Assembly: GCA_017417085.1 (NCBI GenBank)
Contig: JAFPZV010000255.1
Coordinates: 1 to 14,382, forward strand
DNA: 14,382 bases
Direction of reading: 5' to 3'
Source of the DNA: Deltaproteobacteria bacterium
Lineage (GTDB): Bacteria > Desulfobacterota > Desulfuromonadia > Desulfuromonadales > JAAYDE01
Part shown: in pieces, positions 6,825 to 13,557 of the stretch
How the letters are laid out: each line of letters opens with the position of its first letter
How positions within the stretch are numbered: position 1 is the stretch's first letter
Translations under genes and position numbers: made by a program
Notes under the pieces: model-generated
Seen by the model: only the letters and a program-made list of their open reading frames with translations
What the model was told of the DNA's origin: nothing
The model's database searches: none

Positions 6825-7230
6825 AACTTTCGGGCGTGACAAGGATACTCTCGAAACGGAGTTGCTTGCGGCGGCAATAGATCGGCAAAGCATCATTTTC
6901 TGGCTGCTGGCCAGTGTTGTAAGTTTGTGGTGGAGATCTTTGGCAATAACGGGCGGCGTTTTTATCGGCGGTTTCATCTCCATCGTCAGTTACTGGTGGC
7001 TCTGTGCGACATTGAAGGAAATGCTGCGGAACTCGTCGAAAGTTTCCATAAGCCGATGCGCAGGGTCTTATGCGTTACGCGCGGTATGTATTCTTGGGGC
7101 GCTTTTTGTTTCGATTGTCCTTATAAAGTGTAATGTCTTTGCGTTGAGTGTTGGCCTGTCAACAGTCATCGTCAGCATCACGATTGAAGTTTTCAAATAT
7201 CTTATCAACTCATACAGGCAGGGAGGATAG
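6805..7230 (+). CDS. atpI: ATP synthase subunit I (AtpI-like, F0 assembly factor)
   Basis: A 141-residue membrane protein with four hydrophobic segments: about 29-45, 46-66, 86-108 and 113-132. It lies between atpZ and atpB, which is the usual place of AtpI, a factor that helps assemble or stabilise the c-ring. The sequence itself is poorly conserved, so the call rests mainly on topology and position. The frame is open back to 6730, but that extension lies inside atpZ in another frame and is Pro/Arg-rich. I chose ATG at 6805 (MDNQSRETF), which gives a short charged start and an overlap of 20 nt with atpZ. The stop lies 2 nt before the atpB GTG. Confidence 0.8.
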   Translation: MDNQSRETFGRDKDTLETELLAAAIDRQSIIFWLLASVVSLWWRSLAITGGVFIGGFISIVSYWWLCATLKEMLRNSSKVSISRCAGSYALRAVCILGALFVSIVLIKCNVFALSVGLSTVIVSITIEVFKYLINSYRQGG

Positions 7231-7232
7231 CT

Positions 7233-7910
7233 GTGGTTCATCCGTTTCTCGTATTTGAGTGGCTGGCAAAGCAGATTCACATTAATCTCGGACCGCATGT
7301 CATCTACGGATGGCTGATTGCGATCCTGCTGATTGTTCTGGCATGGCGTGCCACCAGAAATTTGAACGAAGGCGCGCCTTCCGGCCTGCAGAACTTCATG
7401 GAAGTCGTTATTGAAGGTCTGGAAAAGTTTATCGAAGAGAATGCCGGACCGAAGGGAAAAGAGTATTTCCCGCTCTTCGCAACATTGGCGCTGTTCATTT
7501 TGTCGTGTAACCTGATTGCCCTGGTGCCTGGCTGTTACCCGCCCACCGCCAACGTCAACACCAATCTGGCCATGGCCCTGACGGTATTTGGCGCTACTCA
7601 CTACATCGGCATCAAGGAGCATGGTTTCAAGTATATCAAACATTTCATGGGGCCGGTTCTGCCGCTTGCTCCGCTGATCTTCATCATTGAGGTCATCAGC
7701 CACATCGCCCGGCCGATCTCCCTGACCTTGCGTCTTTTTGGCAATATGTACGGTCACGAGATGGTACTGATGGTTTTCCTGGCACTGGTTCCCCTGTTTG
7801 TTCCATTGCCCATGATGCTTATGGGAATCATGGTGGCCTTTATTCAAACGTTTGTTTTCACGCTCCTGTCCATAATTTACATTTCGGGGGCCATTGAGGA
7901 AGCGCATTAA
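7233..7910 (+). CDS. atpB: F0F1 ATP synthase subunit a
   Basis: The stator channel subunit of F0, 225 residues, in the inner membrane. It passes ions to and from the c-ring. The family signature RPISLTLRLFGNMYGHE is present, with the essential Arg at 167 (equivalent to Arg210 of E. coli). Five hydrophobic segments are visible: about 24-40, 78-98, 108-120, 138-162 and 178-218. HPFLVFEWL at the start and LNEGAPSGLQNFMEVVIEGL (about 45-64) are also typical. The start is GTG at 7233 with a strong GGGAGG about 7 nt upstream, overlapping the end of atpI. The C-terminus SIIYISGAIEEAH is complete. The 72-base gap to atpE contains only that gene's leader. Confidence 0.97.
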   Translation: MVHPFLVFEWLAKQIHINLGPHVIYGWLIAILLIVLAWRATRNLNEGAPSGLQNFMEVVIEGLEKFIEENAGPKGKEYFPLFATLALFILSCNLIALVPGCYPPTANVNTNLAMALTVFGATHYIGIKEHGFKYIKHFMGPVLPLAPLIFIIEVISHIARPISLTLRLFGNMYGHEMVLMVFLALVPLFVPLPMMLMGIMVAFIQTFVFTLLSIIYISGAIEEAH

Positions 7911-7982
7911 CCATTAATAATCAATTTTCGAGTCCTATTCCGTTTAGGATATAAACCCAAGATCAAAAAAGGAGAACAGAAG

Positions 7983-8240
7983 ATGAGTTACTTTACGTGG
8001 TGCATCATTGTGGCAGGTTTCAGCACGGCAATCGCTACCCTGGGTTGCGGCATCGGTCAGGGTATCGGCGTTTACAAAGCGGTTGAGGGCATCTCCCGCA
8101 ATCCCGGCGCCGGTACGAAAATCATGGTCAGCATGGCCATCGGTCTGGCCTTTATCGAAGCACTGGCCATCTACGTATTCGTTGTCGCGATGATCACCTT
8201 GATGGCGAATCCCTTCACCCAAATCGTCGTCGGCAAATAA
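7983..8240 (+). CDS. atpE: F0F1 ATP synthase subunit c
   Basis: The c-ring proteolipid, 85 residues, two helices joined by the polar loop EGISRNPGAGTK. Helix 1 has the glycine pattern GCGIGQGIG; helix 2 carries the ion-binding Glu59 in FIEALAIYVFVV. The residues after Glu59 are Ala and Leu, not the Ser/Thr that helps bind Na+ in Na+-driven rings, so proton coupling is more likely (inference). A strong AGGAG lies about 8 nt before the ATG, which suits a subunit needed in many copies. It is the last gene of the cluster: an intrinsic terminator follows 24 bases later, and no b, delta, alpha, gamma, beta or epsilon genes follow. Confidence 0.97.
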   Translation: MSYFTWCIIVAGFSTAIATLGCGIGQGIGVYKAVEGISRNPGAGTKIMVSMAIGLAFIEALAIYVFVVAMITLMANPFTQIVVGK

Positions 8241-8264
8241 TCGAATCCCGACCGGAAACACGAG

Positions 8265-8294
8265 AAGGCCAGTCATTCAGACTGGCCTTTTTCT
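8265..8294 (+). terminator. Intrinsic terminator after atpE
   Basis: A perfect 10-bp stem AAGGCCAGTC/GACTGGCCTT (8265-8274 with 8280-8289) with a 5-base loop, followed by TTTTTC on the plus strand. It ends the atpZ-atpI-atpB-atpE unit. Confidence 0.93.
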
Positions 8295-8354
8295 TTCATT
8301 CATTTTCATTTCTTTTAGGGAATTTGATCAAAACCGGAGGAGGACCGTATAAAA

Positions 8355-10781
8355 ATGTCCGATAAACGTTCAAATTTCAAGTGGCATTGCCGCCGCATGG
8401 GCGGAACCGATCAGGTCACCCTGACCACCATGGAGGAGCTGCGTCATCTGCGCGAGCTCGACCCCAAACTGTGGGGCGCCCTAAGTTGCCCCGCCACCGG
8501 CATCGAATTCGACCAACGCACCATAGCGCTGCTCGATGCGGATGGAGACGGCCGCATCCGCATGCCCGAAGTGCTGGACGCTGTGGAATGGCTCTGCGCA
8601 CGCATCAACGATACCGCCAATATCACCGGTGAACCTGCCTACGTGCCGCTGTCCGTCATTGACACAACCAACGAGCAGGGGCAACGTCTCCTCACGACCG
8701 CCAACACCGTGCTTGGCCACCTGGGGCGGAAAGAGGCGACCTGCATCTCCCCGGAAGACGTGAAAACCGCCATAAAAGGCGCCGCAGAACAAACATTGAA
8801 CGGCGATGGCATTCTCCCCCCGCTGCCCGGACTGGATGATGACGTACGCGCCTTCATCAAGGCCGGACTGGACATCGTCGGCGGCACCCGCGACGCCAGC
8901 GGCGAAGCCGGCCTGTCCACCGCGCTGGCCGAAGCGCTGGTGCAGGAACTGCAAACCTGGCAAGGCTGGCAGGAACAGGTGAATGCGGCGCCGCATCCCG
9001 TGGAAAACACGGCTGAAGCCTGGACACTCCTGGAAGAAATCCGGGACAAGGTGGATGACTATTTTCTGCGCTGCAGTCTGGCTGCCTTTGCACCCCAGGC
9101 CGAAGCGCCGCTCAACGCCGACGAGCGTCTGCTGGCCGCAACCGACAAACCGGATATTGACAAGGACATCATCACGACCCTGCCACTGGCACGCATTGCA
9201 ACAAACGCCGATCTCCCTCTGGGCGGCGGGCCCAATTCGATCTGGCGGGATCGAGTACTGTGCAATCTCCCTCTGGGCAGCGGCCTCAATCCGATCTGGA
9301 GGGATCGCGTACTGCGCTTTGTCGAACTGATGAAACCACTGCTGAGTTCAACGGAGAGCCTGTCGCCTGCCGACTGGAAAACCGTCCAGGAAGCCTTGGC
9401 CCCCTACGGTGAAGCGCTGGCCGCGCGTCCGGAGGTTGGCGTTTACGAGGAAGGCGCCTTCGCCCCGCCCGAAAACCCGGCTGCGGCCATCGATGCCCTC
9501 GGCGCGGACGCCATACATCATCTGCTTGCAGATGGCGCGCAGAGCCGTTTCAACGAGCTCTGTGCCAAAGATCTGTCCAGCGCGTCGGCAGCCGAAGACA
9601 TCGCCGAACTGGAGAAGCTGGTGCTCTACTACTGCCACCTGCACCGCCTCCTCATGAATTTCGTCTCCTTCCACGACTTCTACAGCCTGCGCAAGGACGT
9701 CACCTTCCGGGCCGGCACACTGTACATAGATGGCCGTTCCTGTCAGCTCTGCGTTCCGGTCGAGGACCGGGCAAGCCACAGCAAGATGGCCAGCATGAGC
9801 CAGCTGTGCCTGCTTTACTGCGACTGCACCCGCCGAGGAGAAGGAGATGGCCCGGGGAAACGCAGCATCATGGCGGCTTTGACCGCCGGTAACGACGACG
9901 TGCTGGTCGAAGGCCGCAACGGCGTTTTCGTGGACAACACCGGCCAGGACTGGGATGCGACTCTGACCCAGATCGTTCACAATCCCATCGACTTCCGTCA
10001 GGCGGTCTGGTCACCATACAAACGCCTTAGCCAGATGGTCAAAGATCAGATCGCCAAAATTGCGGCCAACAAAGACGCCGCACTTGCGGCAGCCAAAGCC
10101 CCGGCCGGAACCGCTGCCGCTCCCAAACCGGCAGGACAGCCCTTTGACATGGGCAAAAGCGTCGGCATCTTCGCCGCCGTCGGGATCGCGCTGGGCGCCA
10201 TTGGCACCGCGGTAGGCAGTATTACCCAGGCGCTCTTCTCCCTGTCCTGGTGGCAGTTCCCCCTGCTGTTCCTGGGGCTTTTCTCCGCGGTTTCCGGTCC
10301 TTCCCTATTCTCGGCCTGGCGCAAGTGCAGCAACCGTACACTGGGGCCGATCCTGGAAGCATCGGGATGGGCCGTCAACACACAGCTGCCCATCACCTCG
10401 AAACTGGGCAACGCGCTGACCGATATTGCCGAACCGCCGCGCAATATCGAACGGCAGTCGATACTGGATCCATTCTCTGAGGTGAAAAAACGGCATGGCG
10501 GACGCTGGTTCCTCCTGCTTGTGCTGTTGGCAGCGCTGGCCGCAGGCGGCTGGCTCTGGAAAAGCGGCCAGTGGGAAACGGTGAAAACCAAGACGGTGGA
10601 GATATTCCAGACGCTGACCGCGAAACCGGCGGAAAAAGCGACGGATGCAAAGAAGAAGGATGCGGCCGCCAAGGCCGACGCCAAGCCGGAAGCCGCTCCG
10701 GAAGATGTGAAAAAGGCGGACGACAGTGCCGCGGAAAAGGCGGCAGCGCCGTCCCAGAAGGGAAAAGCCCAGAAACGCTGA
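8355..10781 (+). CDS. Uncharacterised membrane protein with an EF-hand loop
   Basis: An 808-residue protein whose function I do not recognise. Residues 1-590 are soluble and helix-rich. A canonical EF-hand calcium loop sits at 61-72 (DADGDGRIRMPE: Asp61, Asp63, Asp65, Gly66, Ile68, Glu72). A second, incomplete loop-like NGDGI is at 149-153. Residues 286-321 are an 18-residue unit repeated twice ([DN]LPLG-G-N-IWRDRVL). Then come a Lys/Ala/Pro linker (about 565-598), two hydrophobic segments (about 602-627 and 633-652), a further one (718-736), and an Ala/Lys/Glu-rich tail of about 70 residues. There is no signal peptide, so the large domain is probably cytoplasmic. The Shine-Dalgarno is GGAGGAGG, 11 nt before the ATG. 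The gene stands alone, between terminators, and looks more GC-rich than its neighbours. I have an unverified memory of similar long EF-hand proteins of unknown role in other bacteria. The reading frame is intact. Confidence 0.85.
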   Translation: MSDKRSNFKWHCRRMGGTDQVTLTTMEELRHLRELDPKLWGALSCPATGIEFDQRTIALLDADGDGRIRMPEVLDAVEWLCARINDTANITGEPAYVPLSVIDTTNEQGQRLLTTANTVLGHLGRKEATCISPEDVKTAIKGAAEQTLNGDGILPPLPGLDDDVRAFIKAGLDIVGGTRDASGEAGLSTALAEALVQELQTWQGWQEQVNAAPHPVENTAEAWTLLEEIRDKVDDYFLRCSLAAFAPQAEAPLNADERLLAATDKPDIDKDIITTLPLARIATNADLPLGGGPNSIWRDRVLCNLPLGSGLNPIWRDRVLRFVELMKPLLSSTESLSPADWKTVQEALAPYGEALAARPEVGVYEEGAFAPPENPAAAIDALGADAIHHLLADGAQSRFNELCAKDLSSASAAEDIAELEKLVLYYCHLHRLLMNFVSFHDFYSLRKDVTFRAGTLYIDGRSCQLCVPVEDRASHSKMASMSQLCLLYCDCTRRGEGDGPGKRSIMAALTAGNDDVLVEGRNGVFVDNTGQDWDATLTQIVHNPIDFRQAVWSPYKRLSQMVKDQIAKIAANKDAALAAAKAPAGTAAAPKPAGQPFDMGKSVGIFAAVGIALGAIGTAVGSITQALFSLSWWQFPLLFLGLFSAVSGPSLFSAWRKCSNRTLGPILEASGWAVNTQLPITSKLGNALTDIAEPPRNIERQSILDPFSEVKKRHGGRWFLLLVLLAALAAGGWLWKSGQWETVKTKTVEIFQTLTAKPAEKATDAKKKDAAAKADAKPEAAPEDVKKADDSAAEKAAAPSQKGKAQKR
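9211..9318 (+). repeat. 54-bp in-frame tandem duplication inside the EF-hand protein gene
   Basis: Two adjacent 54-bp units (9211-9264 and 9265-9318) differ at 8 positions by my alignment. They encode DLPLGGGPNSIWRDRVLC and NLPLGSGLNPIWRDRVLR. The multiple-of-three length keeps the frame. Confidence 0.9.
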
Positions 10782-10820
10782 ACCAAAGACCGTCTTCTTC
10801 CGGTTGCCAGAAAATGCAGG

Positions 10821-10853
10821 AAAGGGGGATGCCGCGAGGCATCCCCCTTTTTT
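10821..10853 (+). terminator. Intrinsic terminator after the EF-hand protein gene
   Basis: A perfect 13-bp stem AAAGGGGGATGCC/GGCATCCCCCTTT (10821-10833 with 10838-10850), GCGA loop, then TTTTTT on the plus strand. On the minus strand the tail is only TTT followed by CC, so it is a weaker stop for the convergent mscS gene, which has no better candidate. Confidence 0.94.
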
Positions 10854-10885
10854 GTCCGGCAGTCCCGGCAACCACTCAAGGAAAT

Positions 10886-13417
10886 CTATGGCTCCGAATC
10901 CGTATCTGGCTCTGTCTCTTTCTCCGAATCCGCTTCTTCCCGAGGAGGCGCTGCGGCAAGAGTTGCCAGAAGCTCCTGATTGGCCTTGTTGTCTCCTCCA
11001 GTAACCCGCACATTCAAATCCTGCTGCGGGTACGGAATTTCTATATTCTCCCGTTCGAAACGAGAGGCAATCGCCCGTCCCAGATCGCTCTTCACAATAT
11101 GACTGTTGGCGACGTTGGCTATCCAGACCCTGAGTTCAAAGTCGAGCGCACTGTCGCCAAATCCGGTAAATATCGCCAGAGGCGGCGGTGACGCCAGCAC
11201 TTCCGGATGATTCTTGCCAATCTCCTCCAGAAGCTTGATAACACGGGCTACGTCCGTGCCATAGGCGACCCCAACCGTAATGGTACAGCGAGCGGTACTG
11301 TTGGACAGCGTCCAGTTGACAAAGGGTTCCGACACAAGCTGGGAATTGGGTACCACGATTTCCGAGCGATCAAAGGATTCTACAATGGTGGAACGCAGGC
11401 CAATCCGCCGTACCGTGCCCCACTGTCCCTGAAGAACCACCACATCGCCCACGGTAATGGGACGTTCAAACAGCAGAATCAATCCGCTGACGAAGTTGTT
11501 GACGATATTCTGCAAACCGAAACCGATACCGATACTGACCGCGCCAGCCAATACCGCAAAATTTTTCAGGTCAATGCCGAAAATACTCATCGCCCAAAGG
11601 AAACCGAATGTAATCAGCCCATAGTGCACCATCTTTTTGATCAGATCGCGCATTCCCCGCTCCATCTTGCGTTTGGGAAACAGCTCTCTGTCCAGAAACA
11701 GCTGCATCAGTTCGGAAACCGTAAAGGACAAGTAGATAAACAGAACCATCAGAAGCGCATTCTTGACCGAAACCCTGATGGAGGCCACGGTAAAACTGAG
11801 ATGCAAAACAGCGCCCCAGGCATCCGCCACCGTGTTTTTTCCCATCCAGCCTCTTAAAATATAGAGGATGGCGAAACCGATGATGACGACATGGGAAATA
11901 AAATGAAAACGCTGGTTGAGGTCACGCCGCAGACTTTCGAAGAACATGGTCTTGGGCAATGGAAAATGGGCAAAGAGAAAAGTCAGTCCGCCATCCACCA
12001 GTTTGAGCCCCAGAAACGCGAACAAAACGGTAAACAGGCTGACAATCGACGTCAACAGAGGAACCACGGCCAGCATCTCGTAACCGATGCACTGAGCGAC
12101 AAACGATATGGAGGCCAACAGGATGCCTATTCTGAGCAGCCAGGAAAAACCATCCCACTGATGCTCCGGTTCCCGGCGAATGCGGTAGAACAAAAGCAGA
12201 GAAAAGACAATCACCGCGCCCAGGGTCACCGCGGCAAGATAGAGCCGGAACAATGGCTCTGGAAAAGAAGTCATGTGCAGGATAATGGTCAGGACAAAAA
12301 AGGACGCCAGGAAATGAATCACCAAGATCTTGCTGCGATCACGCAAAAACGACGACAGCATGGTGGAAGCGGCAAAACCCATCACCTGCCACTGGATCAG
12401 CCGCCAGATCGGCAATAGGCCGGTGTACAGGAAACTGAGCAGGCCTATTGCGGAAAAACAGCCGGTTGCCCAGGGATGTTCCCAGATGAAACGCCACTCT
12501 TCCATCTCTGCCAGTTTCGCGCGTTTGAACAGGATCAGCAGACCGATTACCAGCGCCAGCAGCAGTTGCGCACCGAGAATGAACCGAGACGGGATCTTGG
12601 CGCCGCCGACATCCACCTGACGAAACGAAGGGATCATGTCCCGCCGAAATTGGGCCAGGAGGCTCGTATCACGCAGGCTGGCATAAAAATCCTTGTGGAA
12701 GAGAGAAATCTTTCGATCAAACAGATGCCCACGGTTGTCCGCCAACGACTTTTCTACCGAGCGCAGATAGGCGTTGTTCTTTTCCAGCAGGCTGGCAACC
12801 TGTTTCTGGATAAGTGCATAATTCTTGTAGATATTTTCGATTTCCTTGAGGAGGGTGGCAATGGTCTTGTTCACTTCTCCAAAGGCGTCCGCATAGTTGC
12901 CCTTGACCCTTTCGATTTCCGGCATCTTCGTCCAGTTTTCCCAGAACTCCTTTCGGCCTTTCCAGTCCTTCCGGATCGTCTCAAGCGCCGACAAATTCGC
13001 CGAAATATCGCCCTCAAGCTTCTTCAGAGCCTTGTTGTGCTGGTTGACCGTCTCCTGGAACAGACTTAGCTTATCGATATCCTTCCGACCGGATTTGTCA
13101 ATCTCAACCTTCTGCCGGTCTATGGCATCCTGCTCCTGTATGGCTTCCCGAATCTGCTCCTCAAAACTGGAGATAATCCCCAGCATCTCGACCTGTTCAC
13201 GTTCGCGAGCAGCAATCTCTTTCAGGGCCGAAGCGCGAGGAATGATATCGGCTACCCCCCCCCGCACTGTATGGTCCGGAGCCGGCGAAGACGCCGTTGG
13301 GGTGGAAGCCGCGGATGATGCAGAAGTGTCAGCGGTCTTCTCAGCCCAGACGTTTCCCGCTCCCCAAAGCAGTAGCAGCGCCATCAGGCTCACATATTTT
13401 CTCCAAAATCCTGCCAT
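10886..13417 (-). CDS. Large MscS-family mechanosensitive channel with periplasmic coiled-coil domain (MscK-like)
   Basis: An inner-membrane tension-gated channel, 843 residues, that releases solutes on osmotic downshock. It starts with a signal peptide (MAGFWRKYVSLMALLLLWG..., cleavage after VWA near 25). A long charged coiled-coil domain (about 55-270) follows, then many TM helices (about 285-585). The MscS core is at about 590-810, with the pore helix AVLAGAVSIGIGFGLQNIVNN (about 620-640), SGLILLFERPITVGDVV and VVPNSQLVSEPFVNWTLS. The tail is acidic (SEKETEPDTDSEP). The architecture resembles MscK/MscM of E. coli but is shorter than either (about 1,100 residues). I chose ATG at 13417, with a G-rich ribosome site and a signal peptide. 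The frame stays open to 13543, but that extension is translated from a palindromic repeat. A run of nine G's lies near codons 52-54. uvrB lies upstream on the same strand. Confidence 0.92.
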   Translation of the reverse strand: MAGFWRKYVSLMALLLLWGAGNVWAEKTADTSASSAASTPTASSPAPDHTVRGGVADIIPRASALKEIAAREREQVEMLGIISSFEEQIREAIQEQDAIDRQKVEIDKSGRKDIDKLSLFQETVNQHNKALKKLEGDISANLSALETIRKDWKGRKEFWENWTKMPEIERVKGNYADAFGEVNKTIATLLKEIENIYKNYALIQKQVASLLEKNNAYLRSVEKSLADNRGHLFDRKISLFHKDFYASLRDTSLLAQFRRDMIPSFRQVDVGGAKIPSRFILGAQLLLALVIGLLILFKRAKLAEMEEWRFIWEHPWATGCFSAIGLLSFLYTGLLPIWRLIQWQVMGFAASTMLSSFLRDRSKILVIHFLASFFVLTIILHMTSFPEPLFRLYLAAVTLGAVIVFSLLLFYRIRREPEHQWDGFSWLLRIGILLASISFVAQCIGYEMLAVVPLLTSIVSLFTVLFAFLGLKLVDGGLTFLFAHFPLPKTMFFESLRRDLNQRFHFISHVVIIGFAILYILRGWMGKNTVADAWGAVLHLSFTVASIRVSVKNALLMVLFIYLSFTVSELMQLFLDRELFPKRKMERGMRDLIKKMVHYGLITFGFLWAMSIFGIDLKNFAVLAGAVSIGIGFGLQNIVNNFVSGLILLFERPITVGDVVVLQGQWGTVRRIGLRSTIVESFDRSEIVVPNSQLVSEPFVNWTLSNSTARCTITVGVAYGTDVARVIKLLEEIGKNHPEVLASPPPLAIFTGFGDSALDFELRVWIANVANSHIVKSDLGRAIASRFERENIEIPYPQQDLNVRVTGGDNKANQELLATLAAAPPREEADSEKETEPDTDSEP
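13255..13263 (-). repeat. G9 homopolymer inside the mscS-like gene
   Basis: Nine consecutive C's on the plus strand, read as nine G's in the coding strand (codons R-G-G-V, about residues 52-55), just after the signal peptide. Loss or gain of one base would shift the frame and abolish the channel. Confidence 0.9.
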
Positions 13418-13442
13418 TTTCCCCCGTCCTTTCCTTGGCAAC

Positions 13443-13518
13443 TTTGTCATTCCGAGGCGCACAGTATCGAAGCCTCCTGACCTGCGAGGAGATTCTTCGC
13501 TTCGCTTAGAATGACAAA
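13443..13518. repeat. Palindromic dispersed-repeat-like element (RSEE type)
   Basis: A 76-bp element bounded by perfect 10-bp inverted repeats TTTGTCATTC and GAATGACAAA. Inside are nested inverted repeats CGAAG/CTTCG and CTCCT/AGGAG, so the whole element can fold. The arm GAATGAC with CGCTTCGC, and the translation CHSKRSEES...RLGMT, are typical of short non-coding repeats that are scattered through many bacterial genomes and often mis-called as protein N-termini (family recognition from memory). It lies between uvrB and the mscS-like gene. Confidence 0.8.
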
Positions 13519-13557
13519 TGGCAGTGTTGTCCTTCCCAGGCACGCAGTGCCAATGTT

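Noticed and set aside
7068..7907. 279-codon open frame on the minus strand
   Set aside because: Antisense to atpB and atpI; the product is Gln/His/Asn-rich and without a family pattern.
7941..7957. Inverted repeat TCCTA...TAGGA between atpB and atpE
   Set aside because: Five base pairs with a seven-base loop, no T tract; too weak to call an attenuator or processing site.
10046..10879. 277-codon open frame on the minus strand
   Set aside because: Antisense to the Ala/Lys-rich tail of the EF-hand protein and crosses its terminator; no family features.
13539..13551. Hairpin GGCAC-GCA-GTGCC as a uvrB terminator
   Set aside because: Five-pair stem and no T run on the minus strand; the sequence is suggestive only.
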